Source: an uncultured Roseiflexaceae bacterium (GTDB lineage: Bacteria > Chloroflexota > Chloroflexia > Chloroflexales > Roseiflexaceae). Taken from it: a stretch of DNA of 11,560 nucleotides. Made by a program: the position numbers and the translations under genes. The stretch covers positions 1 to 11,560 of the forward strand of contig CAIZHO010000597.1 in assembly GCA_903932805.1 (NCBI GenBank), written 5' to 3'. Positions 1-6,927 of the stretch are shown one piece after another; positions within the stretch are counted from its first letter, which is position 1; every line of letters begins with the position of its first letter. Below the pieces are notes generated by a model. That model searched no databases. It saw nothing but the letters and a program-made list of their open reading frames with translations, and was not told where the DNA came from.

Positions 1-15
1 ATGCACATGCAAATA

Positions 16-47
16 GCCCGCACCTCCCGTTGGAGGTGCGGGCTTTT
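16..47. terminator. Strong intrinsic terminator hairpin, probably bidirectional
   Basis: A perfect 12-base-pair GC-rich stem (16-27 with 32-43) closes a CGTT loop and is followed on the plus strand by TTTTGTT. Read on the minus strand the hairpin is followed by TATTTG, a weaker U-rich tail. It lies 17 bases past the stop codon of the minus-strand gene ending at 60, so it probably ends that two-gene transcript. The better T-tract on the plus strand suggests it also stops a plus-strand gene lying left of the window. Confidence 0.85.
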
Positions 48-59
48 GTTGGTGTGTGG

Positions 60-3000
60 TTACTCCGGCATCGAGAAGATGAGAATGCGGTTGTTGCCGC
101 GGTCGAGGACATAGATTTTGCCGTCAGCGCTAGCAGCCAAACCGCTTGGATTAAGGAACGAGGCATTGTCATTGCCGTTCCCACCCCAACGGAAGCGTTC
201 CGTACCATCAATACCGGCTGAGCCGACCGCATTGCGCTTCGGGACAGATGCGTAGGCAACACCGTTGTAGACCGTTACATAGGGGTCATCATATGTTTGG
301 GCTTGCCAGCCAGCTACCTTCCACAGTTGGATAGGCATGGTGTTGACACGGCCGTCTTCGTTGCCGAGGGTCGAGAAGTACTGGACGCGACCGTTCCACG
401 TATCTCCGACAATGACCGCACCATCAACATCCACCGCAACACCGACCGGTTCGTTGAACTTACCAGGATCAGAGCCGAACGACCCCCATTGATAGAGGAA
501 GGTACCGTTTGCGTCGGTCACCACGATGCGCTTATTGCCGGTGTCAGCAACAAAGACTTCACCACGTTGACTGACTGCGATACCGCGTGGACCAAAGAAC
601 CCAAGCGGGTTTGCTGCGTTGCCAGCTTCGGTGCCATCGGTGACCGAAGCAACGCGGCCCTCTCCGAAGTCAGTTGATCCGGTACCCCACGAGGTGATCC
701 AATCACCACTCGGTGAAAGTTTGACGATACGTGCATTCCACGTGTCAGCCACATAGATCGAACCGTCAGGACCGATTGCGACACCGCGTGGTTCATTAAA
801 TTCGTTTGTCCCACTGCCACGGGTTCCGATTGCACGTTTTTGCGTACCATCCGGTCCATAGATGAGGATTTGATTCAGATCTGAGTCAGCAACAGCGACG
901 GTACCATCACGACCGACTGCAATGCCACGCGGGCCTGCAGCGTTGTCGAGCGTGATGACGCGGTCTGCGACCATTTTGAAGGTCGGCACCGTCGGTGCAG
1001 CCGCTGCACCAGCACTCGAGCCAGCCAAGTCTTTGCGCACCCAAGCCTCGATTTGACGACCGCCCAACGATAAGCCGTCAGGTAAGTCGCGGTACATCAA
1101 ATACTTCCAGGTTGATGCCCAGTGGCTCGTGTCGAAAGGCCAGAACAAAGGCGCAAGCAATGATGGGAGCTGTGTGGTATCGAGTTCCGGACATGCTTCT
1201 GCGGCCTTGCGGGTGCTCAGAGAGCTGAAGTAGAAGCTTCGATACCCTTGGCCGGTGGGGTTGCACTTATCGCCTTCGGGGAACCACCAGTTTAATTGAC
1301 CGTCATAGAGCTTGACGTAATTGGTTTCTAGGGCGCTCCGCGTGCCTTCGGTGATGTGATCAGCAGAAGCAATAATCATGGGTGCCAAGATTTGTTCGTC
1401 GCTGTCAGGTGCTTTGACGTTAAACGATTCGGCGGTTGCTGTTTCGAAGAATGTTGCATCGCGACGTTCGATTCGTTGCATGTGCCGAAAGTACCATTGG
1501 AACGGCCAATCCAGGCTACCCTCAGAATCTTCGCCACCAGTATCGATAATGAAGGGCATTGACAAGCCGCCAGCATAGTCTTCGCTGGTCCGCTTTGTTC
1601 GGGTTTGGTTGATGGACAGCTCGAGCACATCGCGCGCGATGCGCGGGACGTCTGGTGATGTCTGGGTGTACACCATCGGATCTCGTGCCGAATCTGGTGC
1701 TTCGAAGTTGACCAAGAAGCTCGAGCGGATACTATACGCACCAAGCAAACCGGCAACAACGACGACCCCGATACGGCCTGCTTGGGCGTACCCAATCGTA
1801 CTCGCCATGGTAAACAGCGCATACAGCGATGCGGCACCAATCAGCAGTGGGAAGCCTGCTTGGACGATCAAGTTGGTCACTGAGCCATCGTTGAGCTTCT
1901 CGATCCCGACCGCAATCGAAAGCAAAGCCAAGAGAATTGTGCCGGGGATGTACCAGCGTGTGCTCCCGAGGCCCGAGGGGATTTTTGCGTACAACTGCAA
2001 GAGCCCCCATACCACCAGAATATACGCAGGAAGGCTAATGTGAATCGATAGCCACGGCATTTTTTCGCCGGCCCACGAAAAGAACACCAACGCGCCGACA
2101 AACCAGTAGAGGTTGAATGCCGTAAAGAGGCTGAGGCGAGCAGTCGCTACATCGACAGCTTTGGTCCGGATGCGTTGAACGGCACTCACCACTGCTGCGA
2201 CAACAATACTGAGTGCGCCAGTGATTGCGAGTGGCTCATGCAAGCCGAGGATCATCATGTAGTAATACCATGGTTGATCACCGCGGGCGACGTTTTGTTG
2301 CGAACCAAGCCAATACGCCAGTCCCTGGTACATCCCGTCGAGAATCCCGATCGGGTAGGTAAAGAAGTTTCCATACAGCAGGACAAAAATTCCTGTGGTG
2401 ATGCCGATGCCAACATAGACATCTGCACGTTGATCTCGCCATACGGCCGAGAACAACGGAGTGAGGATCTGCTCGCGAGGCCAGAGCTGCATAATGGCCA
2501 AACTAATACCACTCAGAAAGAAGAGGACAAATGCAAGCCCACTACCATTGAGCGAATCGGTGATGTCCCCGTTCCAGATCCCAGCAAGGATCAACGCTTC
2601 GAGTACCACCGATGCAACAGCGATGCCCACCAGTGCCAACGTCAGGGTTCGTGTATCAGCACGTTCTGCAAGCAGACGCAGCCCAACAAACCAGAAGAAC
2701 AAGAAACCAATGATGTAGTAGAGCTCGTGCGTGGTGAGGGCTAACCCAATCCCGGTTGCCATGAGCCACAGCCATGATTTGTCGCGACTGTCGATGAAGC
2801 GAAAGAACCCAACCACTATCCAGAACACCCACAAAACCATGAGGGCGTCGTGACGTGCAAAGCGACTGAAGTAGAGAAGGGTCGGCGCAATGGACACAAT
2901 GGCAGCCAACAGCAAAGTGCCACGTTTGCCGAGATATGGCTTAAGCCACAATGTCGACAACGTCAGCCCGATCCCGGCAAGCGCCTCAGGTAGTCGTGCT

Positions 3001-3311
3001 TGCCAATCACCATCCCCGAACAAAAAGAAAGAAATGAGCGTTAGCACATACAATGTTGGCCCGTGATAGACAGGATCATAGCAGTACGTTGCTGAAGTGA
3101 TGCCGCCCGCACAGGTAAATCCGCCGGCACCTGTCAAAAATCGCCACGAAACCCATGCATGGATGGATTCGTCGTGGTGCATTGCCATGTCGCCGAGGCG
3201 GACGACATGCAGCAGGACACTCGCAATCAGAATCAGGACGAACGCGATACTTTCCCACGTAATGTGTGGTAGGGAAAGTTGGCGGTCGAGCGTGTTCGGC
3301 TTCTCAGTCAT
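60..3311 (-). CDS. TIGR03663/Agl23-type membrane glycosyltransferase-like protein with C-terminal NHL beta-propeller
   Basis: This encodes a 1083-residue membrane protein of the TIGR03663 (flippase activity-associated Agl23) group, related to GT-C/GT39-type transferases that use lipid-linked sugars. Residues about 20-530 contain a dozen or more hydrophobic segments. The first outer loop carries HHDES (45-49), the acidic motif typical of GT-C enzymes. RHD follows at about 153-155 and GEKMPW at about 415-420, both shared with the neighbouring paralog. Residues about 535-765 form a soluble domain with QTSPD and WWFPE motifs also shared with the paralog. After an Ala-rich linker (about 765-780), residues 790-1083 form six NHL-type repeats, the fifth degenerate, which should fold as a propeller outside the cytoplasm. 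I chose the ATG at 3311 because GGGAG lies just upstream, it starts MTEK like the paralog's MTEQ, and it leaves a 19-base gap after the upstream gene. A GTG at 3341 would add ten residues and overlap that gene. The substrate is unknown and the family assignment rests on motifs I recognise. Confidence 0.82.
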   Translation of the reverse strand: MTEKPNTLDRQLSLPHITWESIAFVLILIASVLLHVVRLGDMAMHHDESIHAWVSWRFLTGAGGFTCAGGITSATYCYDPVYHGPTLYVLTLISFFLFGDGDWQARLPEALAGIGLTLSTLWLKPYLGKRGTLLLAAIVSIAPTLLYFSRFARHDALMVLWVFWIVVGFFRFIDSRDKSWLWLMATGIGLALTTHELYYIIGFLFFWFVGLRLLAERADTRTLTLALVGIAVASVVLEALILAGIWNGDITDSLNGSGLAFVLFFLSGISLAIMQLWPREQILTPLFSAVWRDQRADVYVGIGITTGIFVLLYGNFFTYPIGILDGMYQGLAYWLGSQQNVARGDQPWYYYMMILGLHEPLAITGALSIVVAAVVSAVQRIRTKAVDVATARLSLFTAFNLYWFVGALVFFSWAGEKMPWLSIHISLPAYILVVWGLLQLYAKIPSGLGSTRWYIPGTILLALLSIAVGIEKLNDGSVTNLIVQAGFPLLIGAASLYALFTMASTIGYAQAGRIGVVVVAGLLGAYSIRSSFLVNFEAPDSARDPMVYTQTSPDVPRIARDVLELSINQTRTKRTSEDYAGGLSMPFIIDTGGEDSEGSLDWPFQWYFRHMQRIERRDATFFETATAESFNVKAPDSDEQILAPMIIASADHITEGTRSALETNYVKLYDGQLNWWFPEGDKCNPTGQGYRSFYFSSLSTRKAAEACPELDTTQLPSLLAPLFWPFDTSHWASTWKYLMYRDLPDGLSLGGRQIEAWVRKDLAGSSAGAAAAPTVPTFKMVADRVITLDNAAGPRGIAVGRDGTVAVADSDLNQILIYGPDGTQKRAIGTRGSGTNEFNEPRGVAIGPDGSIYVADTWNARIVKLSPSGDWITSWGTGSTDFGEGRVASVTDGTEAGNAANPLGFFGPRGIAVSQRGEVFVADTGNKRIVVTDANGTFLYQWGSFGSDPGKFNEPVGVAVDVDGAVIVGDTWNGRVQYFSTLGNEDGRVNTMPIQLWKVAGWQAQTYDDPYVTVYNGVAYASVPKRNAVGSAGIDGTERFRWGGNGNDNASFLNPSGLAASADGKIYVLDRGNNRILIFSMPE

Positions 3312-3330
3312 AAAATCTCCCACAGCACAA

Positions 3331-5700
3331 TTATCGAGCACCTAGTCCAAGTGTCATAAACGGGGCAATCGCAGGTCGAACGGCCACATAAAAATCAGAC
3401 GAGCCCAGAGCGGCACCGGTGTCGCGAAACAAGAGGAATCGCCACGTCCGGATGGCCGTGTCCTGGTCCAACGGTTGTCGTAACACCCTGGTCAGCAACG
3501 AAGAGTTCTCATTCGGGTCTTCGGTGAGCCAACCCGGTGGGAGGCGATAGATTTGGTCTTCGGGGAACCACCAGCGTAACGGGTACTTTTGGATCAAGAA
3601 GCCCGGTAGGGTGTTCTCATCGATAGATGAGAGATTTTCGTCGAGCACTACAATTGCCATCACATCATCAGGCGGGACTCCAGGCGCGCCTGCAGATTGT
3701 TCGGAATGATTGCTGAACGGGCGCAGGTACCAATCCCACACGGTTTCGTTGTCGTGCCAAATCGGCATACTCAAATCGCCGAATCGCCGCATTGAAGCCT
3801 CGCGAAGGTCGCGAATAACACGCAGTGCATCTGGGGAAGTTTGGGTGTAGACCAGCATCTCGTCAGCCGTATCACCGGTGATGAAGTTGATACGCCACGA
3901 GCTCCGGAACTCATAGAGTGCCAGTGTACCTCCGAGTACAAAAACCAACATCCCAGCGCTCCACAATGGCCCATGGCTCTGGTAATGTGATAGCGCAATG
4001 ACCGCACAAATCGCCACAAATCCAAGGGGAATCCACGGTGCCAAATACGCATATTGGCTTTCGGGATGAATCGCGAGTGTCAAGAGTGTGGTTGCGGCAA
4101 ATGCCACAATCGCCGACATGCCAACAATTGCCACCAAAGCGCTTTTGCCATCGATTTTGGTGCGATGTTCGCGAATCCAGGCATCAATGAGTTGACCTGC
4201 ACCCCATGCCGCCAAAAATGTCAGCGGAGTGAGCGGGTGAATCGTCAGCCATGGCATTTTTTCGCCGGCCCATGAGAAGACAAAAAAGGCACCAACGGAC
4301 CAGTATGCAAACAGCATACCCATTGCCAGGTGAACCGTCGGTTCACTCTTGGTGCGGAACATGCGTATCACCCGGACAATCACCAAGACCATACTTGCCA
4401 GGGCTGCAATCACAATCAAGGGTTCGTAGATCGACAACATCACCGCATAGTAATGCGTTGGTTGACCACCACGTTTGACGTTGTGTTGGGCAAGCCAATA
4501 CAACAACGAACCCGTAGTGCCACTGATGACACCGACCGGATTACTAAAAAACGAACTGAAGAACAGCGCATACGGAATAAACGCCAATCCTACCGCTTTG
4601 AGCAAGCGATTATCAGCTGCCAGACTGGCATAGGCGCGAATCATGGCGTTGGGTGATGACTTGGCCCGCATCCAATGGGTTTGGCCAGAACTGTCGGGAC
4701 GTTTCCAAACGAGATACCACAGCGCCACGCTCCCAAGAATCGTAACGGCTGCTGCCATCAAAATCGCGGGATGGCGGAAAAACTGATACAGCTTGAACAG
4801 GTAGACACGGAGCTGGTTGTCTGGTTGGTGCCGGACACACAGTGCGTAGGTGTTGTCGACTGTTTCGAGTGCACCAAAACCAAAAATCGGGCCAGGTGCT
4901 TTGGTCAATATCGGGTTGTCAATGTAATCTTCAAGCGGTTCGCTAGGACAGATGTAGGTTCCGTTGAGACGTGACACCGTGACATCCTCGGTCGGATTTT
5001 CGGCGGGTTGTGCTTTGCCGGGGAGGATGAAGACACACGCAACAATCAAAATCCCGATAGCCCCGACGCCAATGAGTGCGGGTCTCCAGACATGCCAAAA
5101 GAACACCGCTACTAAGACGGGTAAGAAGATTGCCAAATACAAATAGGCTGTTTCGAGGTCGGTGAGCATGAACGAAAAGGAGAGTGCCCCAATGATGAGC
5201 CAGCGTACATCTCGTTCACGTGCATACCGCACAATTGCTATCAAGACAAGAACTTCGAACAACACCGCATAGCTGTCATGTCGGAAGAATCGACCGATAT
5301 ACAAAAATACGGGCGAACAAAGCATGACCACTGCCGCGACAATCGCGCTTGTACGACCAAGCTCTTTGCGCAACAAGAACGGCGTCATCCCCAATGCAAC
5401 ACTAAACAACGCCGGCGAAAACCGGGCAGTATAGTCGGAGTCGCCAAAGAAGAAATAGGAAATGGCACCCATGATGTAGAGAAACGGACCATGGAGGAGC
5501 GGGTCATGCACGAATCCAAGGCCGGCATAGAGCGAATACGAGTAGTCGGCATGCAGTGTTTCGTCGTGATGCAACGCACGGTCCCCGAGTGCCCAAAAAC
5601 GGGTGAGGACACTCAATACCAGAATAGTCAGGTACACGACGTGTTCCCACGTCAGGGTAAATCGCTGCTGCGGTGTCTTTGCAAGTGTCTGTTCTGTCAT
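3331..5700 (-). CDS. TIGR03663/Agl23-type membrane glycosyltransferase-like protein
   Basis: This 789-residue multi-pass membrane protein is the first full-length gene of a two-gene operon. Its N-terminal region and membrane core align by eye with the next gene. HHDET is at 44-48 in the first outer loop, FRHD at 139-142, a YWLAQHNVKRGGQP stretch near 401-414 and GEKMPW at 479-484. A hydrophilic insert at about 227-300 separates two membrane blocks, and residues about 610-789 form a soluble C-terminal domain with QTSPD and WWFPE. Unlike its neighbour it ends there, with no NHL propeller. GT-C-fold enzymes use an acidic pair in the first outer loop to bind a metal or sugar donor, so this protein is probably catalytic, though the Agl23 family is not biochemically settled. 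The ATG at 5700 has no good Shine-Dalgarno of its own. It overlaps the stop of a 20-codon ORF with an excellent one, which suggests coupled translation. Confidence 0.82.
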   Translation of the reverse strand: MTEQTLAKTPQQRFTLTWEHVVYLTILVLSVLTRFWALGDRALHHDETLHADYSYSLYAGLGFVHDPLLHGPFLYIMGAISYFFFGDSDYTARFSPALFSVALGMTPFLLRKELGRTSAIVAAVVMLCSPVFLYIGRFFRHDSYAVLFEVLVLIAIVRYARERDVRWLIIGALSFSFMLTDLETAYLYLAIFLPVLVAVFFWHVWRPALIGVGAIGILIVACVFILPGKAQPAENPTEDVTVSRLNGTYICPSEPLEDYIDNPILTKAPGPIFGFGALETVDNTYALCVRHQPDNQLRVYLFKLYQFFRHPAILMAAAVTILGSVALWYLVWKRPDSSGQTHWMRAKSSPNAMIRAYASLAADNRLLKAVGLAFIPYALFFSSFFSNPVGVISGTTGSLLYWLAQHNVKRGGQPTHYYAVMLSIYEPLIVIAALASMVLVIVRVIRMFRTKSEPTVHLAMGMLFAYWSVGAFFVFSWAGEKMPWLTIHPLTPLTFLAAWGAGQLIDAWIREHRTKIDGKSALVAIVGMSAIVAFAATTLLTLAIHPESQYAYLAPWIPLGFVAICAVIALSHYQSHGPLWSAGMLVFVLGGTLALYEFRSSWRINFITGDTADEMLVYTQTSPDALRVIRDLREASMRRFGDLSMPIWHDNETVWDWYLRPFSNHSEQSAGAPGVPPDDVMAIVVLDENLSSIDENTLPGFLIQKYPLRWWFPEDQIYRLPPGWLTEDPNENSSLLTRVLRQPLDQDTAIRTWRFLLFRDTGAALGSSDFYVAVRPAIAPFMTLGLGAR

Positions 5701-5759
5701 ATGTTAGCTGTTCTCAAACATGTATCATGTGCCGGATACCATTCGCACCGTTGCATCAT
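5697..5759 (-). CDS. Possible 20-residue leader peptide coupled to the downstream glycosyltransferase-like gene
   Basis: A short ORF starts at ATG 5759, with a second in-frame ATG directly after it, and encodes MMQRCEWYPAHDTCLRTANI. Its TGA stop (5699-5697) overlaps the ATG of the 789-residue gene in an ATGA junction. Ten bases upstream of ATG 5759 lies AAAGGAGG (5777-5770), a near-perfect match to the anti-Shine-Dalgarno, far better than anything near 5700. The reading frame is open back to ATG 5813, giving a possible 38-residue form, but that start has only a weak purine stretch. The peptide has two cysteines and no run of a single amino acid, so it does not look like a classical amino-acid attenuation peptide. 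The role is inferred: ribosomes loaded at the strong site would reinitiate on the large gene. Confidence 0.45.
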   Translation of the reverse strand: MMQRCEWYPAHDTCLRTANI

Positions 5760-5769
5760 CGCGTAAGTA

Positions 5770-5777
5770 CCTCCTTT
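5770..5777 (-). promoter_or_regulatory. Consensus Shine-Dalgarno sequence (AAAGGAGG)
   Basis: On the minus strand this reads AAAGGAGG, an almost ideal ribosome-binding site. It lies about 70 bases before the ATG at 5700, too far to serve that start directly, but ten bases before ATG 5759. It is therefore the main evidence that the short ORF at 5697-5759 is translated. Confidence 0.7.
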
Positions 5778-5783
5778 ATGCAT

Positions 5784-5815
5784 GGGTATGCCGTAGGGTA
5801 TGACTCGTGACATAC
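5784..5815. repeat. Two direct GGGTATG repeats and an inverted CATAC, operator- or leader-like
   Basis: On the plus strand GGGTATG occurs at 5784-5790 and again at 5796-5802, a 12-base period. After an 8-base spacer comes the inverted half-site CATAC at 5811-5815. The cluster sits between candidate -10 hexamers and the Shine-Dalgarno of the leader ORF. It could bind a regulator. In RNA, GUAUG could pair with either of two CAUAC copies, giving alternative hairpins. Seven-base repeats can occur by chance, so this is only suggestive. Confidence 0.3.
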
Positions 5816-5834
5816 TATCTTTCTTAGTATTTTA
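5812..5834 (-). promoter_or_regulatory. Candidate -10 elements for the tandem glycosyltransferase-like operon
   Basis: Read on the minus strand, TAAAAT (5834-5829) and TAGTAT (5817-5812) resemble the TATAAT -10 hexamer and lie upstream of the leader ORF. I find no convincing TTGACA-like -35 at 16-18 bases from either. The placement is sensible because the preceding gene ends at 5891, but the promoter call is weak. Confidence 0.25.
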
Positions 5835-5866
5835 CCGCATAATCCCGAGGTATTTCGCACAGAATG

Positions 5867-5890
5867 TCATGCTTTCATGAGAGAGCATGA
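5867..5890 (-). terminator. Stem-loop directly after the histidine phosphatase stop codon
   Basis: A 10-base-pair stem with one G-T wobble (5867-5876 with 5881-5890) encloses an ATGA tetraloop and touches the TAA stop at 5891-5893. No U-run follows on the minus strand, so it is not a standard intrinsic terminator. It may be a weak terminator, an mRNA 3'-end stabiliser, or a partial barrier that lets the two operons be read together. Confidence 0.35.
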
Positions 5891-6544
5891 TTAGAGATCT
5901 GTTCCATCAAGATGCGTTGCGTCATTATGGCGGGTGAGTTGCCATTCGCGCCGGCCATCGTGCGGACTAGCGCGTTCGATCCAGGTCGTGAGAGCAGTAT
6001 TGCGTGCTGGGAATGCCACCCGCGTGCGAGCACCAGCACTCAAATCAAGCGCCCAGAGGAATGACGCTTCAATAACACCACCGTGGCACACAACAGCAAT
6101 GCGTTTGCCGCGGTGTGACGTCGCAATCAGGGTCAACACGCGTGCGCAGCGGGCAGCGAATTCGTTCCAGCTTTCGCCATTCGGCGCAACACGGGTGTGT
6201 ACATCAATAATCCCCCGGTCAAACTGGGGATATCGTTCGGTCACTGCTTCATACGACAACCCATCGGCTTCTCCGACGCGGAGCTCGTGTAAGTCATCCT
6301 CCCACGTGATTGGCTGTCCGATTGCAGGCGCTAATATCGTCGCAGTCATACGAGCGCGCTGGAGGGTACTTGCATACAAGACGTCGTACTGTTCAGGCGC
6401 ATGGGTGAACCGCCTTTGCAATGCCGTTACCTGGGCAATCCCGCGCTCGGTCAACCCTCGGCACGTGTAGGATTCAACCATGTTATCGCTGTTTGCGAAC
6501 GACTCACCGTGCCGGATAAGGGTCAATATCGTCTGTGGAGTCAT
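5891..6544 (-). CDS. Histidine phosphatase family protein (phosphoglycerate mutase-like)
   Basis: This 217-residue cytoplasmic protein has the hallmarks of the histidine phosphatase superfamily. LIRHGES near the N-terminus supplies the nucleophilic His12 next to Arg11. STLQRARMTA supplies Arg63, HELRVGEADG supplies the acidic Glu88, and VCHGG supplies the second catalytic His154. Length and motif spacing suit the small PhoE/CobC/GpmB-like branch; the substrate cannot be read from the sequence. The ATG at 6544 is chosen because GAGAGGG lies six bases upstream and the RHG motif then falls ten residues in. The frame stays open 78 codons further upstream, but that stretch lies entirely over the DUF3054 gene and has no family similarity. 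The start overlaps the DUF3054 stop as ATGA. It is the last gene of the three-gene operon. Confidence 0.9.
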   Translation of the reverse strand: MTPQTILTLIRHGESFANSDNMVESYTCRGLTERGIAQVTALQRRFTHAPEQYDVLYASTLQRARMTATILAPAIGQPITWEDDLHELRVGEADGLSYEAVTERYPQFDRGIIDVHTRVAPNGESWNEFAARCARVLTLIATSHRGKRIAVVCHGGVIEASFLWALDLSAGARTRVAFPARNTALTTWIERASPHDGRREWQLTRHNDATHLDGTDL

Positions 6545-6927
6545 ACGTTCCCTCTCACGGTTCGTAGCGAGAATGCCACGCGCACAATCAGGAGTACAAA
6601 TGTTGTGACGCAGACGGTAATGATTGCAAATGTCATGGGGATGGTCCGTTCCAACCAGATTGCACGCAACGCAAGCCCCATCAGTGCACTCAATGGTGCC
6701 CAAGTCAGCGTTTGGATGATCCAGCGCTTGAACGGTTGAGGGCGTTGGAGCCCTGTGAGTGCGCTGACTGTGAGCCAACTGATGATGAACGGCAACGCCG
6801 TACTCAGAATCGCAATGAACTGGTTCGACTCGGCATGGGTCTGTCTGCCGATTGCCGCAAAAAGCAGGAGTGCCACGATATCCCCCGCCGTGACGAACAT
6901 GGGATTGATAGATTTTGTTGCCGTCAT
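6541..6927 (-). CDS. DUF3054 family membrane protein
   Basis: This 128-residue protein has four hydrophobic segments (about 15-27, 40-58, 70-88 and 96-117) and a pattern I recognise as DUF3054. It starts with GDIVALLLFAAIGRQTH, then TALPFIISW, then a GLALRAIW segment and a basic C-terminal end. No function is established for the family. The start at ATG 6927 has GGAAGGG eight bases upstream and overlaps the stop of the metallophosphoesterase gene as ATGA. Its own stop overlaps the next start in the same way, so the three products are probably made in similar amounts. Being fixed between two phosphatase genes suggests a membrane role in the same pathway, perhaps transport or scaffolding, but this is guesswork. 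Confidence 0.75.
   Translation of the reverse strand: MTATKSINPMFVTAGDIVALLLFAAIGRQTHAESNQFIAILSTALPFIISWLTVSALTGLQRPQPFKRWIIQTLTWAPLSALMGLALRAIWLERTIPMTFAIITVCVTTFVLLIVRVAFSLRTVRGNV

Noticed and set aside
2175..2744. Plus-strand open frame of 189 codons inside the NHL-containing gene
   Set aside because: It is antisense to conserved membrane segments and motifs of the minus-strand gene, and I recognise no family in it.
3312..3341. GTG start adding ten residues to the NHL-containing gene
   Set aside because: It overlaps the previous gene and lacks the GGGAG site seen before ATG 3311; the MTEK start also matches the MTEQ start of the paralog.
5934..6470. Plus-strand open frame of 178 codons opposite the histidine phosphatase
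   Set aside because: It is a shadow of a gene with all catalytic motifs intact, and its Arg/Ser-rich composition is typical of antisense translation.
6545..6778. 78-codon N-terminal extension of the histidine phosphatase
   Set aside because: It overlaps the DUF3054 gene out of frame, and the ATG at 6544 has a good ribosome site and places the RHG motif where the family has it.
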